The notes beneath the pieces were generated by a model. It was not told the DNA's origin. It worked only from the letters and a program-made list of their open reading frames with translations, and made no database searches. A program made the translations under genes and the position numbers. Positions 31,870 to 41,584 of a DNA stretch of 64,000 nucleotides are shown piece after piece. This DNA is from Candidatus Freyarchaeota archaeon (lineage in GTDB: Archaea; Asgardarchaeota; Jordiarchaeia; Jordiarchaeales; Jordiarchaeaceae). Positions within the stretch are counted from its first letter, which is position 1; every line of letters starts with the position of its first letter. Location: positions 62,001-126,000 of the forward strand of contig JAUQZE010000023.1 of the NCBI GenBank assembly GCA_030587365.1. The letters are read 5' to 3'.

Positions 31870-33753
31870 TTACCACCTTATCAGTCTTGCTGAGTTTGAG
31901 ATGAAGAGTAATTCGGAACCTATGTGAATTGCTGCAGCCAAAATGGGATTAAGAAAGCCCAGGAAAGCCAGAACAATGCCAACGCCGTCGATGATTAGCG
32001 TTCCATAGAAGTTTTGCATTATGGTTCGATAGGCTTTCCTGCTTGCCTTCACTGTTTCTGAGATTTTGTGCAAATCATTAGTCATCAAGACGACATCCGC
32101 TTCTTCGATAGCAACGTCAGTTCCCGCACCCATACCAATCCCTACATTGGCACGAGCTAAAGCCGGAGCATCATTTACTCCATCGCCAATCATAGCCACC
32201 TTAGATCCATCTTCTAATAACTTTTCCACCATAGAGACCTTGTCTTGAGGGAAAAGCTCAGCATAAACCTCATCTACACCAACCTCTCTACCCACAGGTG
32301 CAGCAACCTGTTTGCTGTCTCCAGTAAGCATAATCGTTTTGATACCCATACGCTTCAGATCCGTTATCGCCTTCTTACTCTCAAGTCTAATTCTATCAGA
32401 GAGCACAATCGCCCCGCAAAGGCGTTCATGATAAGCGATAAAGACAACAGTCTTTCCTTCCGAAGACACAGCGCTTATTTCTCTGGGGATATCAACTCTG
32501 TTTTCTTCCATCAGGAGTTCGTTTCCAACAAGAATCCTCTCGCCATTCTCCAGAACGGACAAAATTCCCTTGCCAGGAATAGAAGTTGATGAAACCTGCT
32601 CTGGAAAACTGACACCTGATTCCTGCGCTTTTTCGAGAACAGCCCGGGCTATGGGATGATTCGAATACCGCTCAGCCGCTGCCGCGTAACCAAGAAGCTG
32701 CAGTTGACTACACTCCCCAAGGGTGAGGATCTCTGAAACTGCAGGTTCTCCAAACGTAAGTGTGCCCGTTTTATCAACAACTGCAGTATCTATGCGACTC
32801 ATTTCTTCTATGTATATTCCCCCCTTTACAATGACACCGCTCCTAGCGACTCGACCGATTGTAGCAACGATTGCAAGCGGCGTTCCAGCGGCTACGCCAC
32901 AGGCTCCAGCAACTATGAGCACCGAGAGTGTGGTAGTCAGATCCCCGGTTACAAAATAAGTAAGGGTGGATGCGCCCAGAGCAAATACGATTATCCATGC
33001 TGCGAGCCTATCGGCGATTTTCTGAACGCGTGCTCTTCTTCCTTCTGCTTCCTTAACAAGCTTTATGATAGTGCCGAATACGGTCTCGTTTCCAACTTTT
33101 TCTGTGCGAACGCTTATAAGACCAGATTCGTTGACGGAGCCGGCGTACACTTTGTTACCGATGGTCTTTTCTACTCCCGCAGCTTCCCCTGTAATTGATG
33201 CTTGGTTAATGAAGGCTGAACCCTTCACCACGACGCCGTCTACAGGTATCCTCTCTCCCTCCCTTACGATGACAACATCCTCAAGGGCGAGTGCTTGCAA
33301 GTCAACTTCGATTTCTGCTCCGTTTCTCTCGACTAAGGCTTTTCTCGGAGAGGCTTTTTCAAGCATTTCTATAGTCCCTCTGGCCTTGTCAGTTGAATAG
33401 GTTTCTATAAACTCGGCAAAGACGACAAAGAAAGCTATCAACACTGCAACCGTGAAATCTCTTATCGCCAAAGCTGCTCCTATGGCGAAGGTCATTGAGA
33501 CTTCCATGCTGATGCGCTTGTGCCTGAGCGATTGAAAAACTTCTTTGTAAATGGGGTAGCCGCCTAAAATAGTGGCAATTATGGCTATCCAGTCAATTGT
33601 CATGAAAGGACGCCAGAGTCCAAGCCAGCTAACGAGGACAGCCACGCCCATTAGACTCAATCGGACAACATCCTTCTTTCTCTTCGAACTGATAGGGTTT
33701 GGCATGTCGCGTTCATAAGATTTTTGAACAGAACTCTTGATTAGAAGCCTCAT
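31870..33753 (-). CDS. P1B-type heavy-metal ATPase with GAC in place of CPC
   Basis: 627 residues without N-terminal metal-binding domain. Actuator loop 'ASITGEAAGVEKTIG' (~186-199), phosphorylation Asp327 in 'AVVDKTGTLTFG', 'YSNHPIARAV' and hinge 'VAMIGDGVNDAPALA' are all intact, so it should be an active pump. The membrane metal motif, aligned without gaps to the CopA-like protein in this window, is GAC (283-285, 'IVAGACGVAAGTPLA') where CPC is expected. One Cys is kept while the first Cys and the Pro are lost. This predicts altered ion specificity, which I cannot assign. Start is ATG 33753 or Met17. Confidence 0.85.
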   Translation of the reverse strand: MRLLIKSSVQKSYERDMPNPISSKRKKDVVRLSLMGVAVLVSWLGLWRPFMTIDWIAIIATILGGYPIYKEVFQSLRHKRISMEVSMTFAIGAALAIRDFTVAVLIAFFVVFAEFIETYSTDKARGTIEMLEKASPRKALVERNGAEIEVDLQALALEDVVIVREGERIPVDGVVVKGSAFINQASITGEAAGVEKTIGNKVYAGSVNESGLISVRTEKVGNETVFGTIIKLVKEAEGRRARVQKIADRLAAWIIVFALGASTLTYFVTGDLTTTLSVLIVAGACGVAAGTPLAIVATIGRVARSGVIVKGGIYIEEMSRIDTAVVDKTGTLTFGEPAVSEILTLGECSQLQLLGYAAAAERYSNHPIARAVLEKAQESGVSFPEQVSSTSIPGKGILSVLENGERILVGNELLMEENRVDIPREISAVSSEGKTVVFIAYHERLCGAIVLSDRIRLESKKAITDLKRMGIKTIMLTGDSKQVAAPVGREVGVDEVYAELFPQDKVSMVEKLLEDGSKVAMIGDGVNDAPALARANVGIGMGAGTDVAIEEADVVLMTNDLHKISETVKASRKAYRTIMQNFYGTLIIDGVGIVLAFLGFLNPILAAAIHIGSELLFISNSARLIRW

Positions 33754-34498
33754 TGAGTTGCCCAGACTCCTAAGCCAAGTTTATGTGGATTATTCTTTCT
33801 CATTTTCAGTAAATCTTTGGATTCTTTTTGTTATCAGAATTATTCCAAGAATCTGATACAACACAACAACACGAAATTATTTAAGGATTTTCTAATAATA
33901 TTTATAAAATAATACTTTTTTGTAAAATCTTATTATTTTAATAATAATACCTCTTCAGTAGAGAATTCACGTATTTCCTAGGTGACCAACAAACAATAGT
34001 TAGAGCTGTTTCTAATGATTAGACTTGGGATTGCCTACATTTTGTTTACTTCCTCGGAATTCGTACCAAATATCTTACAGGTTAAAAACCAATTCAAATG
34101 TATGTCGTACAGTACTGCCCACCATAAATGTAATATTATTATCTTAAATCAGCTTGAAGGATTTTGATTCTTCTACCTTGTCTGAGATTCCAACTAGATA
34201 GTTATATCGCCAAGAGTTAAAGAGGAGAAATATAACAGAGCTGACTGTTCTGTCTTAACGAGTAATACATAAGAGATGATGGAAGGCGAACAAAACTCTC
34301 GGCGTCACCAGAGCCGAACCATATCTATGAAATCGCATCGCAGCTAGTCTAACTAATGGCTCGTGCGAATGATAAATGAGCCACCAATCCCTACGTACCA
34401 AAGACTTATAATTTTTATAATTTTATAGATTAAACAAAGTTTTATTTAGTACTCATTGAGCAGAGTAGAATTTTGCTGGGCAAAAAGGGGATGGTAAT
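33754..34498. other. 745-base intergenic region upstream of merA
   Basis: No intact gene is seen. A minus-strand stretch at 34144-34254 reads open and protein-like ('FNSWRYNYLVGISDKVEESK'), ending in TAA; it has no start and may be a relic. Around 34290-34390 the DNA is richer in G+C and offers two stems (TCGGC/GCCGA and GGCTC/GAGCC). An A/T tract at 34400-34440 probably contains the merA TATA box. Confidence 0.4.
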
Positions 34499-35899
34499 AT
34501 GAAACGATTCGACCTGATTATTTTGGGTGGTGGATCGGCGGGATTTGCTGCAGCTATGAAGGCAAACGAATTTGAAGCCAAGGCGTTGATGGTAAACAAT
34601 ACTGTGCTTGGAATTGGTGGAACCTGTGTAAATGTTGGTTGTTTACCAACTAAACATTTATTGTACGTGGGAGAAGTTATTCACAAAATGAAAGCACACA
34701 GTCTTGAAGGGTTTAGTGCATCCGCTTCTTTCGACTTCAAAACCATTATCGAGGAGAAAGATAAACTTGTTGAGAAATTCAGAAGAGAAAAGTACGAGGG
34801 CGTGTTAAGGAAGTTCTCTAGTGTTGAGTACGTTGAAGGCAACGCTAATTTTGTTTCAAAAACTGAAGTTCAGGTGAATGGAGAAGTTTACAGAGCGAAT
34901 AAGTTCATTATTGCAACTGGTTCTTCAACATCCGTACCTCCCATTGAGGGAATTAACGAAGTTGATTATCTCACCAACATTGATGTGTTACAGTTGAAAG
35001 AATTACCTAACTCCCTAATAGTTCTTGGTGGGGGACCATTAGGAGTAGAATTTGCTCAGATGTTTTCAAGATTTGGTTCCGAGGTTTGTTTGCTGGAGCA
35101 AGTGGATAGGATTGTTCAAAGAGAGGAACCGGAACTCACCAACCTTTTGCAAGGATACTTACAAGAGGAGGGAATAGAAATTTGCACGGGGGCTGAAATC
35201 AAAAGAGTTAGACAGGAAGGAAAGGAAAAAATTGTAAAAGCGGTAGTTGATGGAAAAGAAAAATCATACAGAGGAGAACAATTACTAGTTGCAACTGGAA
35301 GAAAACCAAACACTCCCAATTTGGGGTTGGAAAAACTCGGAATCAGAGTGAGTGTGAGAGGAGAAGTTATTGTTAATGAGGAAATGCAGGCGGCGGAGAA
35401 TTTTTGGGCTGCTGGAGATGTTACCGGAGAACCGATGCTGGAAACAGTTGCGGCGAAAGAGGGAATGATTGCAGCGAACAATGCTCTTTCTGAAAATAAG
35501 AAAACGATGGATTACAGGGTTGTTCCCCAGTCAGTATTCACGGATCCTCAGCTTGCGGGGGTAGGCTTAACAGACGCGCAGGCGAATGAAAGGGGAATAA
35601 GTTGTGCGTGCAACACTGTCCCTATGGAACTGGTGCCGAAAGCGCAGGCAATTAAGGATACGAGGGGAGCGGTAAAAATCGTAATTGATAAAGGAACACA
35701 GGAGATAATAGGAATTCACATCTTAGCGTCCGGGGCTGCTGATTTAATACATGAAGGAGTTATGATTGTCAAAAATAGAATGACTATTGATGAAGTAATA
35801 GACACATTGCATATCTTCCCGACATTGTCTGAAGCAATAAAAATTACTGCTCAATCTTTCAGACGGGATATAACCAGAATGAGCTGTTGTGTGGAGTGA
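34499..35899 (+). CDS. merA: Mercuric reductase MerA
   Basis: 466 residues of the pyridine nucleotide-disulfide oxidoreductase family: FAD motif 'DLIILGGGSAGFAAAMKA', redox-active pair Cys43/Cys48 in 'GGTCVNVGCLPTK', NAD(P)H motif 'VLGGGPLGVEFAQMF', second FAD motif 'AENFWAAGDV'. The C-terminus ends in vicinal Cys463-Cys464 (MSCCVE), the diagnostic Hg(II)-delivery pair of MerA that distinguishes it from lipoamide dehydrogenase. No N-terminal HMA domain is present, as in several archaeal MerAs. It reduces Hg(II) to Hg(0) in the cytoplasm. No merR-like gene or Hg transporter is adjacent. Confidence 0.92.
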   Translation: MKRFDLIILGGGSAGFAAAMKANEFEAKALMVNNTVLGIGGTCVNVGCLPTKHLLYVGEVIHKMKAHSLEGFSASASFDFKTIIEEKDKLVEKFRREKYEGVLRKFSSVEYVEGNANFVSKTEVQVNGEVYRANKFIIATGSSTSVPPIEGINEVDYLTNIDVLQLKELPNSLIVLGGGPLGVEFAQMFSRFGSEVCLLEQVDRIVQREEPELTNLLQGYLQEEGIEICTGAEIKRVRQEGKEKIVKAVVDGKEKSYRGEQLLVATGRKPNTPNLGLEKLGIRVSVRGEVIVNEEMQAAENFWAAGDVTGEPMLETVAAKEGMIAANNALSENKKTMDYRVVPQSVFTDPQLAGVGLTDAQANERGISCACNTVPMELVPKAQAIKDTRGAVKIVIDKGTQEIIGIHILASGAADLIHEGVMIVKNRMTIDEVIDTLHIFPTLSEAIKITAQSFRRDITRMSCCVE

Positions 35900-36040
35900 T
35901 GAAAGTTTTCTATTCCCTAACTATCAATAAGCCCAAGCCCTTAAAGTGGTGCCTTCAATTGAGTGACCGGGTAGAAAGGTGAGATATGATGTGAAGGGCT
36001 GCTGAGCCCGATGCCAAGGAATAAACTGAAAAATGTTTTC

Positions 36041-38410
36041 TTAGTGGTGATGGGTTTCGTGTTTCTCAAGTTTCTTCTGCTTAACCTCGGAGAAGTATTT
36101 TTCAGGATTTTTCCTAAATTCCCTTTCATGCTCTTCTGAACAGAAGTAGAAAACGTACCCCTTGTACTCAACCTTACCTGCAGCCTCTTCTGGTTCTACC
36201 TTCATTCCGCAAACCGGATCTGTGGTTATATGTTTCTCTTGTCTTATCTGCTTCAACTCGGAGAAGTATTTTTCAGGATTCTTCTTAAATTCCTCTTCAT
36301 CCTCTTCTGAACAGAAGTATAAAACGTGCCCCTTATACTCAGCCCTATGCGCAGCCTCTTCTGATGCACATATACCTTTACCCCACAAATCGGATACGGG
36401 CTTCTTCTCTGAAAACGCTACTCCTTTTGGTTCGTACTTCCTGAGAGTTTGGCTGTTTAAGGCGACTAAAATGGTGCTTGCAGACATGAACAGAGCCCCG
36501 AGAGCGGGAATTATAAGTATGCCGTAATTGTATAGGATGCCCGCCGCTAGGGGTATGGCGAAGATGTTGTAACCTGCCGCCCACCATAGATTCTGGTACA
36601 TCTTTGAGTATGATTTCTTTGAAATATCAACAACTCTTGTAACGTCCCTCGGGTCATTTTTCACAAGAATTATGTCTGCGCTCTCAATAGCTACGTCTGT
36701 TCCAGCACCTATGGCGATGCCAACATCCGCCGTAACTAGGGCGGGGGCATCATTTACGCCGTCGCCTACCATAGCGACCCTATAGCCTTGATTCTTCAAG
36801 AGTTCGACTTTTTCTGACTTTTGATGGGGTAGAACTTGGGCAAAGTAGTCGTCTATACCGAGTTCCTTTGCAACCCACTGAGCGACCTCTTCGGAGTCCC
36901 CTGTTAGCATGTAAACCTTTACCCCTAGTTCCTTTAGTTTTTTAACCGCTTCGTAGGATTCCTTCCTTATCCTATCGGAGAGGGCGAAGGCACCAGCGAG
37001 TTTTTCATCAACTACTGTAAAAACGACCGTTTTCCCTTGCTCCATGAGTTTTTTTATCCTCTTATCCTTTGTCTTTATGTTCATCTCTTCCAAGAGGTTT
37101 GGGCTTCCCACATAAACTTCTCTGCCCTCAACCTTTCCGTAGGCACCCTTACCGGGTATCGCTCTGAATTCCTGCACCTGAGGGGTTTGTATACCCTTCT
37201 CCCTTGCGTATTCCACGATAGCCTTTGCTATTATGTGCTCCGAGTCGAGTTCCACACTCGCGGTCAGATTTAAGAGCTCGTCTTCGGGAATGAAGGAAAC
37301 CACATCGCTAACACCAAACCTGCCCTCCGTTAATGTTCCGGTCTTGTCAAACACGACAGCATTTATATCTCTAGCCTCTTCAAAGGCTCTCCTATCCCTT
37401 ATGAGGATTCCACTCTTCGCAGTTATTGAGGTGGATAGAGCGACAACAAGAGGTATCGCCAGGCCTAGGGCGTGGGGACAAGCGATGACCAGAACGGTGA
37501 CTGATCTCTCAAGGGCGAAATCAGGAGTCCCTAGGAGGTACCACACCAGAAAGGTTGTTGCTCCAACACTTACAGCAACGTAAAAAAGAAGAGCCGCTGC
37601 TCTGTTCGCTAAATCCTGAGTTCTCGACCTGCTCTCCTGAGCCTGTCTCACAAGTTTTATTACCTGTGCCAGGTAGGTTTCTTCCCCTGTCCTCTCTATT
37701 CTAACCCTCAAACCGCCCTCCGTGTTTATGGAGCCGCCTATAACTTTGTCCTCTATTTTTTTGTGTACAGGTTTGGATTCTCCCGTCAGAAAGGCTTCAT
37801 TGAGAAAGGATTCTCCATCAACCACTAAGCCATCGGAGGGAACCTTTTCGCCTGGACGAACAAGGACAATATCTCCAGCTTTTAACTTGGAGACGGCTAT
37901 ATCTACAATTTCACCGTTTTTCACTAGGTGTGCTGTTGTGGGCATTATTCTAACCAGTTCTTCCAGTGCTCTTGAAGCACCGAGGACACTTTTTGCCTCT
38001 ATCCAGTGTCCAAGAAGCATAACGTCAATCAGGGTAGCAAGCTCCCAGAAGAAACCCTCACCGCTTATGAAGAAGACCGTCCCGGCAGAGTAGAAAAATG
38101 CTACGGATATGGCTGTACTTATAAGGGTCATCATTCCGGGCTGTCGGTCTCTTATTTCCTGAACCATGCCTTTTATGAAGGGCCATCCACCGTAAAAGTA
38201 AATAACAGAAGATAGAAGGAGCAAAGCCACATTCTGGTAGGGTATGTTTATTCTGAAACCAAACCATGACTGGATGGTCGGTGAAAGAAGTAAAACGGGT
38301 ATTGTTAGTACGAGAGAAACCCATAATCTCCTTCGGAACTCTTCTATGTGATGAGCGTGATTTTGGTGCCCTTTCTGTTGCATTTGGCGGTTATGTTGTT
38401 TATGTTCCAT
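36041..38410 (-). CDS. copB: CopB-type P1B-3 ATPase with two C-terminal YHS domains
   Basis: 789 residues. A His-rich N-terminus (MEHKQHNRQMQQKGHQNHAH) precedes the helices. CPH in 'VIACPHALGLAIP' (311-313) defines the P1B-3 CopB group; 'FLTGESKPVHKK', 'VVFDKTGTLTEG' and 'VAMVGDGVNDAPALV' complete the pump. After the last helix come two tandem YHS fingers: a degenerate one ('DLWGKGICASEEAAH...YFCSEED') and an intact one ('DPVCGMKVEPEEAAG...YFCSEEH'). The protein ends in His-His-His. The C-terminal repeats are also obvious at DNA level (36070-36190 versus 36245-36365), so the domain was duplicated recently. It exports Cu or Ag ions. Confidence 0.92.
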   Translation of the reverse strand: MEHKQHNRQMQQKGHQNHAHHIEEFRRRLWVSLVLTIPVLLLSPTIQSWFGFRINIPYQNVALLLLSSVIYFYGGWPFIKGMVQEIRDRQPGMMTLISTAISVAFFYSAGTVFFISGEGFFWELATLIDVMLLGHWIEAKSVLGASRALEELVRIMPTTAHLVKNGEIVDIAVSKLKAGDIVLVRPGEKVPSDGLVVDGESFLNEAFLTGESKPVHKKIEDKVIGGSINTEGGLRVRIERTGEETYLAQVIKLVRQAQESRSRTQDLANRAAALLFYVAVSVGATTFLVWYLLGTPDFALERSVTVLVIACPHALGLAIPLVVALSTSITAKSGILIRDRRAFEEARDINAVVFDKTGTLTEGRFGVSDVVSFIPEDELLNLTASVELDSEHIIAKAIVEYAREKGIQTPQVQEFRAIPGKGAYGKVEGREVYVGSPNLLEEMNIKTKDKRIKKLMEQGKTVVFTVVDEKLAGAFALSDRIRKESYEAVKKLKELGVKVYMLTGDSEEVAQWVAKELGIDDYFAQVLPHQKSEKVELLKNQGYRVAMVGDGVNDAPALVTADVGIAIGAGTDVAIESADIILVKNDPRDVTRVVDISKKSYSKMYQNLWWAAGYNIFAIPLAAGILYNYGILIIPALGALFMSASTILVALNSQTLRKYEPKGVAFSEKKPVSDLWGKGICASEEAAHRAEYKGHVLYFCSEEDEEEFKKNPEKYFSELKQIRQEKHITTDPVCGMKVEPEEAAGKVEYKGYVFYFCSEEHEREFRKNPEKYFSEVKQKKLEKHETHHH

Positions 38411-38673
38411 TTTACCTCTCCTTCATGAATTTTGGAATTTTTTGAGAAAGCGAGCCGCAATTTACTTAATATGTTCGTATACCTCTCCGCTGTTTATTAT
38501 CCTCAATTGAAACCATATATGAATTGCGCATACATTTATCAGGAATATGAATCACAACTCTCACCATCCACTCCTGTTTTCTGAAAAACGTTCAATCTTG
38601 TATATTCCAGACGTATTTAATCTAAAAAATAAAAAATAAGTAAGGGTAGAAAGTGGAATTTTTAGTTTGTTTC

Positions 38674-38829
38674 TTACTTTACAAATTTTTTGGGGTTCTC
38701 GTCAAAAGATTTCTTACAGCCTGGAGCGCAGAAATAGTAGGTTTTGCCTTTGTAGTCGCTCTTAAATTTGGCTGTTTTTGGGTCTACTTCCATTTTGCAC
38801 ACGGGATCTGTAGCTTTAGCTTTGGACAT
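38674..38829 (-). CDS. Small YHS-domain protein (51 aa)
   Basis: ATG 38829 is preceded by AAAAGGAGGAGAAAA, so I prefer it to the longer frame from 38907. The whole protein is one YHS finger: 'TDPVCKMEVDPKTAKFKSDY' then 'YYFCAPGCKKSFDENPKKF'. It resembles the YHS protein after copA and the fingers in CopB, and probably binds the same metal. It lies ~260 bases upstream of copB (same strand orientation, separate transcript), directly downstream of a P-type ATPase relic. Confidence 0.8.
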   Translation of the reverse strand: MSKAKATDPVCKMEVDPKTAKFKSDYKGKTYYFCAPGCKKSFDENPKKFVK

Positions 38830-38899
38830 TTTTTCTCCTCCTTTTTCTTTTTTTATTTTTATTTTTCTCTTTTGGGGGTTGAATCTTTTGAGTAATATT

Positions 38900-38998
38900 C
38901 TTCTCAATGGGTATTGGTTCTCCGGTTATCATAGATTCATCTACGGTTGAGTATCCCCCTTTCAGGTTCCGTCCACAAGAATTTTTTCCTTCTTCATT
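38900..38998 (-). pseudogene. P-type ATPase actuator-domain relic
   Basis: Minus-strand bases 38956-38900 read 'GYSTVDESMITGEPIPIEK', the unmistakable A-domain TGE motif of a P1B ATPase. Just upstream, in another frame, 'KILVDG' corresponds to the GEKIPVDG segment, so the relic carries a frameshift. No other part of the pump is present. The remaining bases to 39200 show nothing. It documents loss of a fourth metal ATPase in this island. Confidence 0.7.
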
Positions 38999-39200
38999 TA
39001 TCTTCCCCTTTGAATCCTATAATAATTAATAGAATTATAACTAATTTTTTTTCTTAATGTTTTCTCTACTCAGTTATTGTTGTTTTACATTTTTGAAAAG
39101 TAATATTTTAATTACAATTGTTAAGAATGGTTGTGGTATAATAAAGTTTTCGATTGGTACACAATCACACATAACCGAGTATTAAAAACCGAGCAAAATT

Positions 39201-39725
39201 CTAACTTTTGATTTTGAACCGTATCTCCTCGTGCCCCCCTATTTTATCACCTTTCCTAGCCCAGAGGAGCAGAATATTATCCATAATCTCATAGTCCATA
39301 GGGGTGGTGACGGATAAAATTTCGCAGTCCTCAGGAAATGTCCATATGGCGTCGCAATCGTATTCTAGAACCTCTTCCTCTGTGACCGTTTGATAAACAT
39401 TTTCTCCTTTCTTGAATTCACCCTTGAAACTAATTACCCAGAGTATAAAAGGCATATTTTCGCTGCCGCGGAACTGTATATCGGTGTAGATGACTTTGGG
39501 GTAGACGGTCTCACTGTTAACTTTGTTTGTTTCTTCTTCAAGAAAGCCCTGCATATTCAACCAGAGTTTTTCTATTTCCTTCTCATACTCCTCGGGGTTA
39601 GACTCCAGATTCAGATAGTACTCATCGGGATCGTAGTAATCGTAGGTTAGGAGTTGATGGAACTCCCCGTCATGTGAAACGCTAAAGAAAGCGTGGGCAA
39701 AAACGGGAACCACATTATCACTCAA
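39201..39725 (-). CDS. Conserved-looking hypothetical protein (174 aa)
   Basis: I do not recognise the family. The protein is acidic and mixed alpha/beta, with a Tyr/Asp-rich N-terminal segment ('LTYDYYDPDEYYLNLESNPE'), a middle helix and strands (VIYTDIQFRG, FILWVISFKG), and a C-terminal 'DNILLLWARKGDKIGGHEEI'. No signal peptide, membrane segment or cysteine motif is visible, so it is probably cytoplasmic. Coding quality is good throughout. It stands alone on the minus strand. Confidence 0.6.
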   Translation of the reverse strand: MSDNVVPVFAHAFFSVSHDGEFHQLLTYDYYDPDEYYLNLESNPEEYEKEIEKLWLNMQGFLEEETNKVNSETVYPKVIYTDIQFRGSENMPFILWVISFKGEFKKGENVYQTVTEEEVLEYDCDAIWTFPEDCEILSVTTPMDYEIMDNILLLWARKGDKIGGHEEIRFKIKS

Positions 39726-39931
39726 ACAAGTCCCATCCTTTAAACTCTAACCGAAGAAGCGCACAAGTGAAAATCGTTTAACTTTTTAAAAGGCTTTATA
39801 TTCTAGTTTAATAAATTTATTGGGCGTATGAAAATGCTTTCTGCACTAATGGACAATGATTTATAATACGTAAACGTTTTATTCCCTTAAAGTTAAATGT
39901 AGTAGAAATATTTTAGAGAGGTGGTTATAAA

Positions 39932-40735
39932 ATGCCTAAAAAGAAGAAAGAAAAAATAGAGGAGTTAAAAACACGTAGACCGCCGAAGACTGGCCTTCTT
40001 TTGGGTAGTGCGACGTTCATAAGTTTTGTAGCTGCGGGTTTAGCGTCTTTAGGAATTTGTTACGGTGTGTACCTGCTTTCTAACCTGCTTTTTAACATGT
40101 TTCGTATTGTAATGCCGATTTATCTTTGGATTGCCCTCACTCCATTTCTGTACTTCGCTGTCAAGTGGACGTTCAAACTAACGTTGCTCCTTTGTGCACA
40201 CTTTACGGTAAAACCTCTGGAAGAGGGGTACCATGACTTCGATATGCGTGATAAGACTGTTAGAAGCTGGGTTACTAATGCCGCTATGACCGCTTTCTCC
40301 ACGGTAACTGTGGGTACCTTCCCTTGGGGGCAGCCAGGTCTCCAGAGCAGAATTATCAGATTCCTCGGTGCAAAATTGGGTAAAAATGCTATCTTCTCCA
40401 TACTGGGTGAGCCGTACATGGTTGAGATGGGTGACAACGCTATCTGCGGAGTTGGCTCCATTCTAGCAACACATTTGATTGAAGGAAACCGATTCTATAT
40501 GGCAAAGATAAGAATCGGAAACAACGCAGTGGTTGGAGGGCAATCGATGATCCTTCCAGGGGTTACCATTGGAGACCATGCATTCGTCGCAGCGATGTCG
40601 CTAGTTCCTAAGGATACAAAGATTCCGCCTAACACGGTTTGGGCTGGGGTGCCTGCACGCCAAGTAGGTATTATTGACAAAAATGGGAAAATAGCGAAAA
40701 TGGAGGCGGAGGACCTAAAAAGGCTGGGTCGGTAG
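39932..40735 (+). CDS. Membrane-anchored hexapeptide-repeat acyltransferase
   Basis: 267 residues. After a Lys-rich start, two or three hydrophobic segments (TFISFVAAGLASLGICYGVY, IYLWIALTPFLYFAV, TLLLCAHF) anchor it in the membrane. From ~115 on there is a left-handed beta-helix: 'LGEPYMVEMGDNAICGVGSI', 'IRIGNNAVVGGQSMILPGVT', 'IGDHAFVAAMSLVPKDTKIP', ending 'GVPARQVG'. This is the LbetaH acyltransferase pattern. Membrane-linked members often modify surface glycans or lipids. GAGAGGTGG precedes the ATG. Confidence 0.75.
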   Translation: MPKKKKEKIEELKTRRPPKTGLLLGSATFISFVAAGLASLGICYGVYLLSNLLFNMFRIVMPIYLWIALTPFLYFAVKWTFKLTLLLCAHFTVKPLEEGYHDFDMRDKTVRSWVTNAAMTAFSTVTVGTFPWGQPGLQSRIIRFLGAKLGKNAIFSILGEPYMVEMGDNAICGVGSILATHLIEGNRFYMAKIRIGNNAVVGGQSMILPGVTIGDHAFVAAMSLVPKDTKIPPNTVWAGVPARQVGIIDKNGKIAKMEAEDLKRLGR

Positions 40736-40937
40736 CATATTTTTAAACATATTATCTTATTTTATTATTTTATTTAAGTGATGTATTAATAGTAAATAAT
40801 AAAATTTGAGTACTTATTCTAAAAAACTAAAAATTTTTATAGAGAAATAGCGGATAATTTTTAAGGTAATATCACAATATTACAAACCTATTTGTGGTGC
40901 TTTAACAAAAGGGTTATGTTTAAGATAATCCAATTAT

Positions 40938-41558
40938 TTGGTAAAAGGGAGCCCAATAAAAGTTAAAACAGTGGGAGAGTTCGCCTCCATTGTGGAGGGT
41001 GTGGTCTTGGTTGGTAGGGAAGAGATTGAGAGAATGAAGATATTTCTTGACGAAATGCTTGAGAGGGTCACGGAGAGGAAAAAACTGGACAACGGCTTTG
41101 AGGCTGTCCACCAGAAAATAGGCAGATTGGACGAGAGGGTTCGAAACATTGAAGCCCTCTTAGAAACAGCGGTGAATTTGATTCAGGAACTGATTTTTAT
41201 TTCCTCGGGAGAAACTATTGCGATGAAAGAACAACAAGCTAGTGTTAAGCAGGATGTGGAAGAAAAGAGATACGAGTTGGAGGAACAGCCTCAGAGAGTT
41301 AACAAGGTTAAAGTGAGAGAAGAGGAGGTTACTCGTATCAGTTCTTGGGATATACTGGGTCAGAGACCTAAAGTTTCACTACACGATCTGGAGCGAGAAC
41401 TCGAAAGACTCTTCAGCAGAATGGCAGAATTGGAGGTTGCTAGGGAAGAAAAAAGAATCACCGAAAGTGAGTACCATATGGTGATAGAAGCTTTAAAGGA
41501 TAAAAAAGAGAAGATAACTGGAGATCTGGACAAACTATTCGATTTTGCCAAAAAATAA
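40938..41558 (+). CDS. Coiled-coil hypothetical protein (206 aa)
   Basis: Starts at TTG 40938 after 'GGT' purines; the true start is uncertain. Nearly the whole sequence is charged heptad-like helix (IERMKIFLDEMLERVTERKK, RLDERVRNIEALLETAVNLI, LEREL...MAELEVAREE) with a Glu/Lys/Arg-rich middle. 'LHDLERELERLFSRMAELEV' with 'KRITESEYHMVIEALKDKKE' resembles the SHOCT-like oligomerisation tail (…G.ITEEEF…LK..LL). It has no membrane segment or catalytic motif. It converges on the gamma carbonic anhydrase-like gene. Confidence 0.6.
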   Translation: MVKGSPIKVKTVGEFASIVEGVVLVGREEIERMKIFLDEMLERVTERKKLDNGFEAVHQKIGRLDERVRNIEALLETAVNLIQELIFISSGETIAMKEQQASVKQDVEEKRYELEEQPQRVNKVKVREEEVTRISSWDILGQRPKVSLHDLERELERLFSRMAELEVAREEKRITESEYHMVIEALKDKKEKITGDLDKLFDFAKK

Positions 41559-41584
41559 AGCCTAGAAATAAAAGAGAGTTAGGG

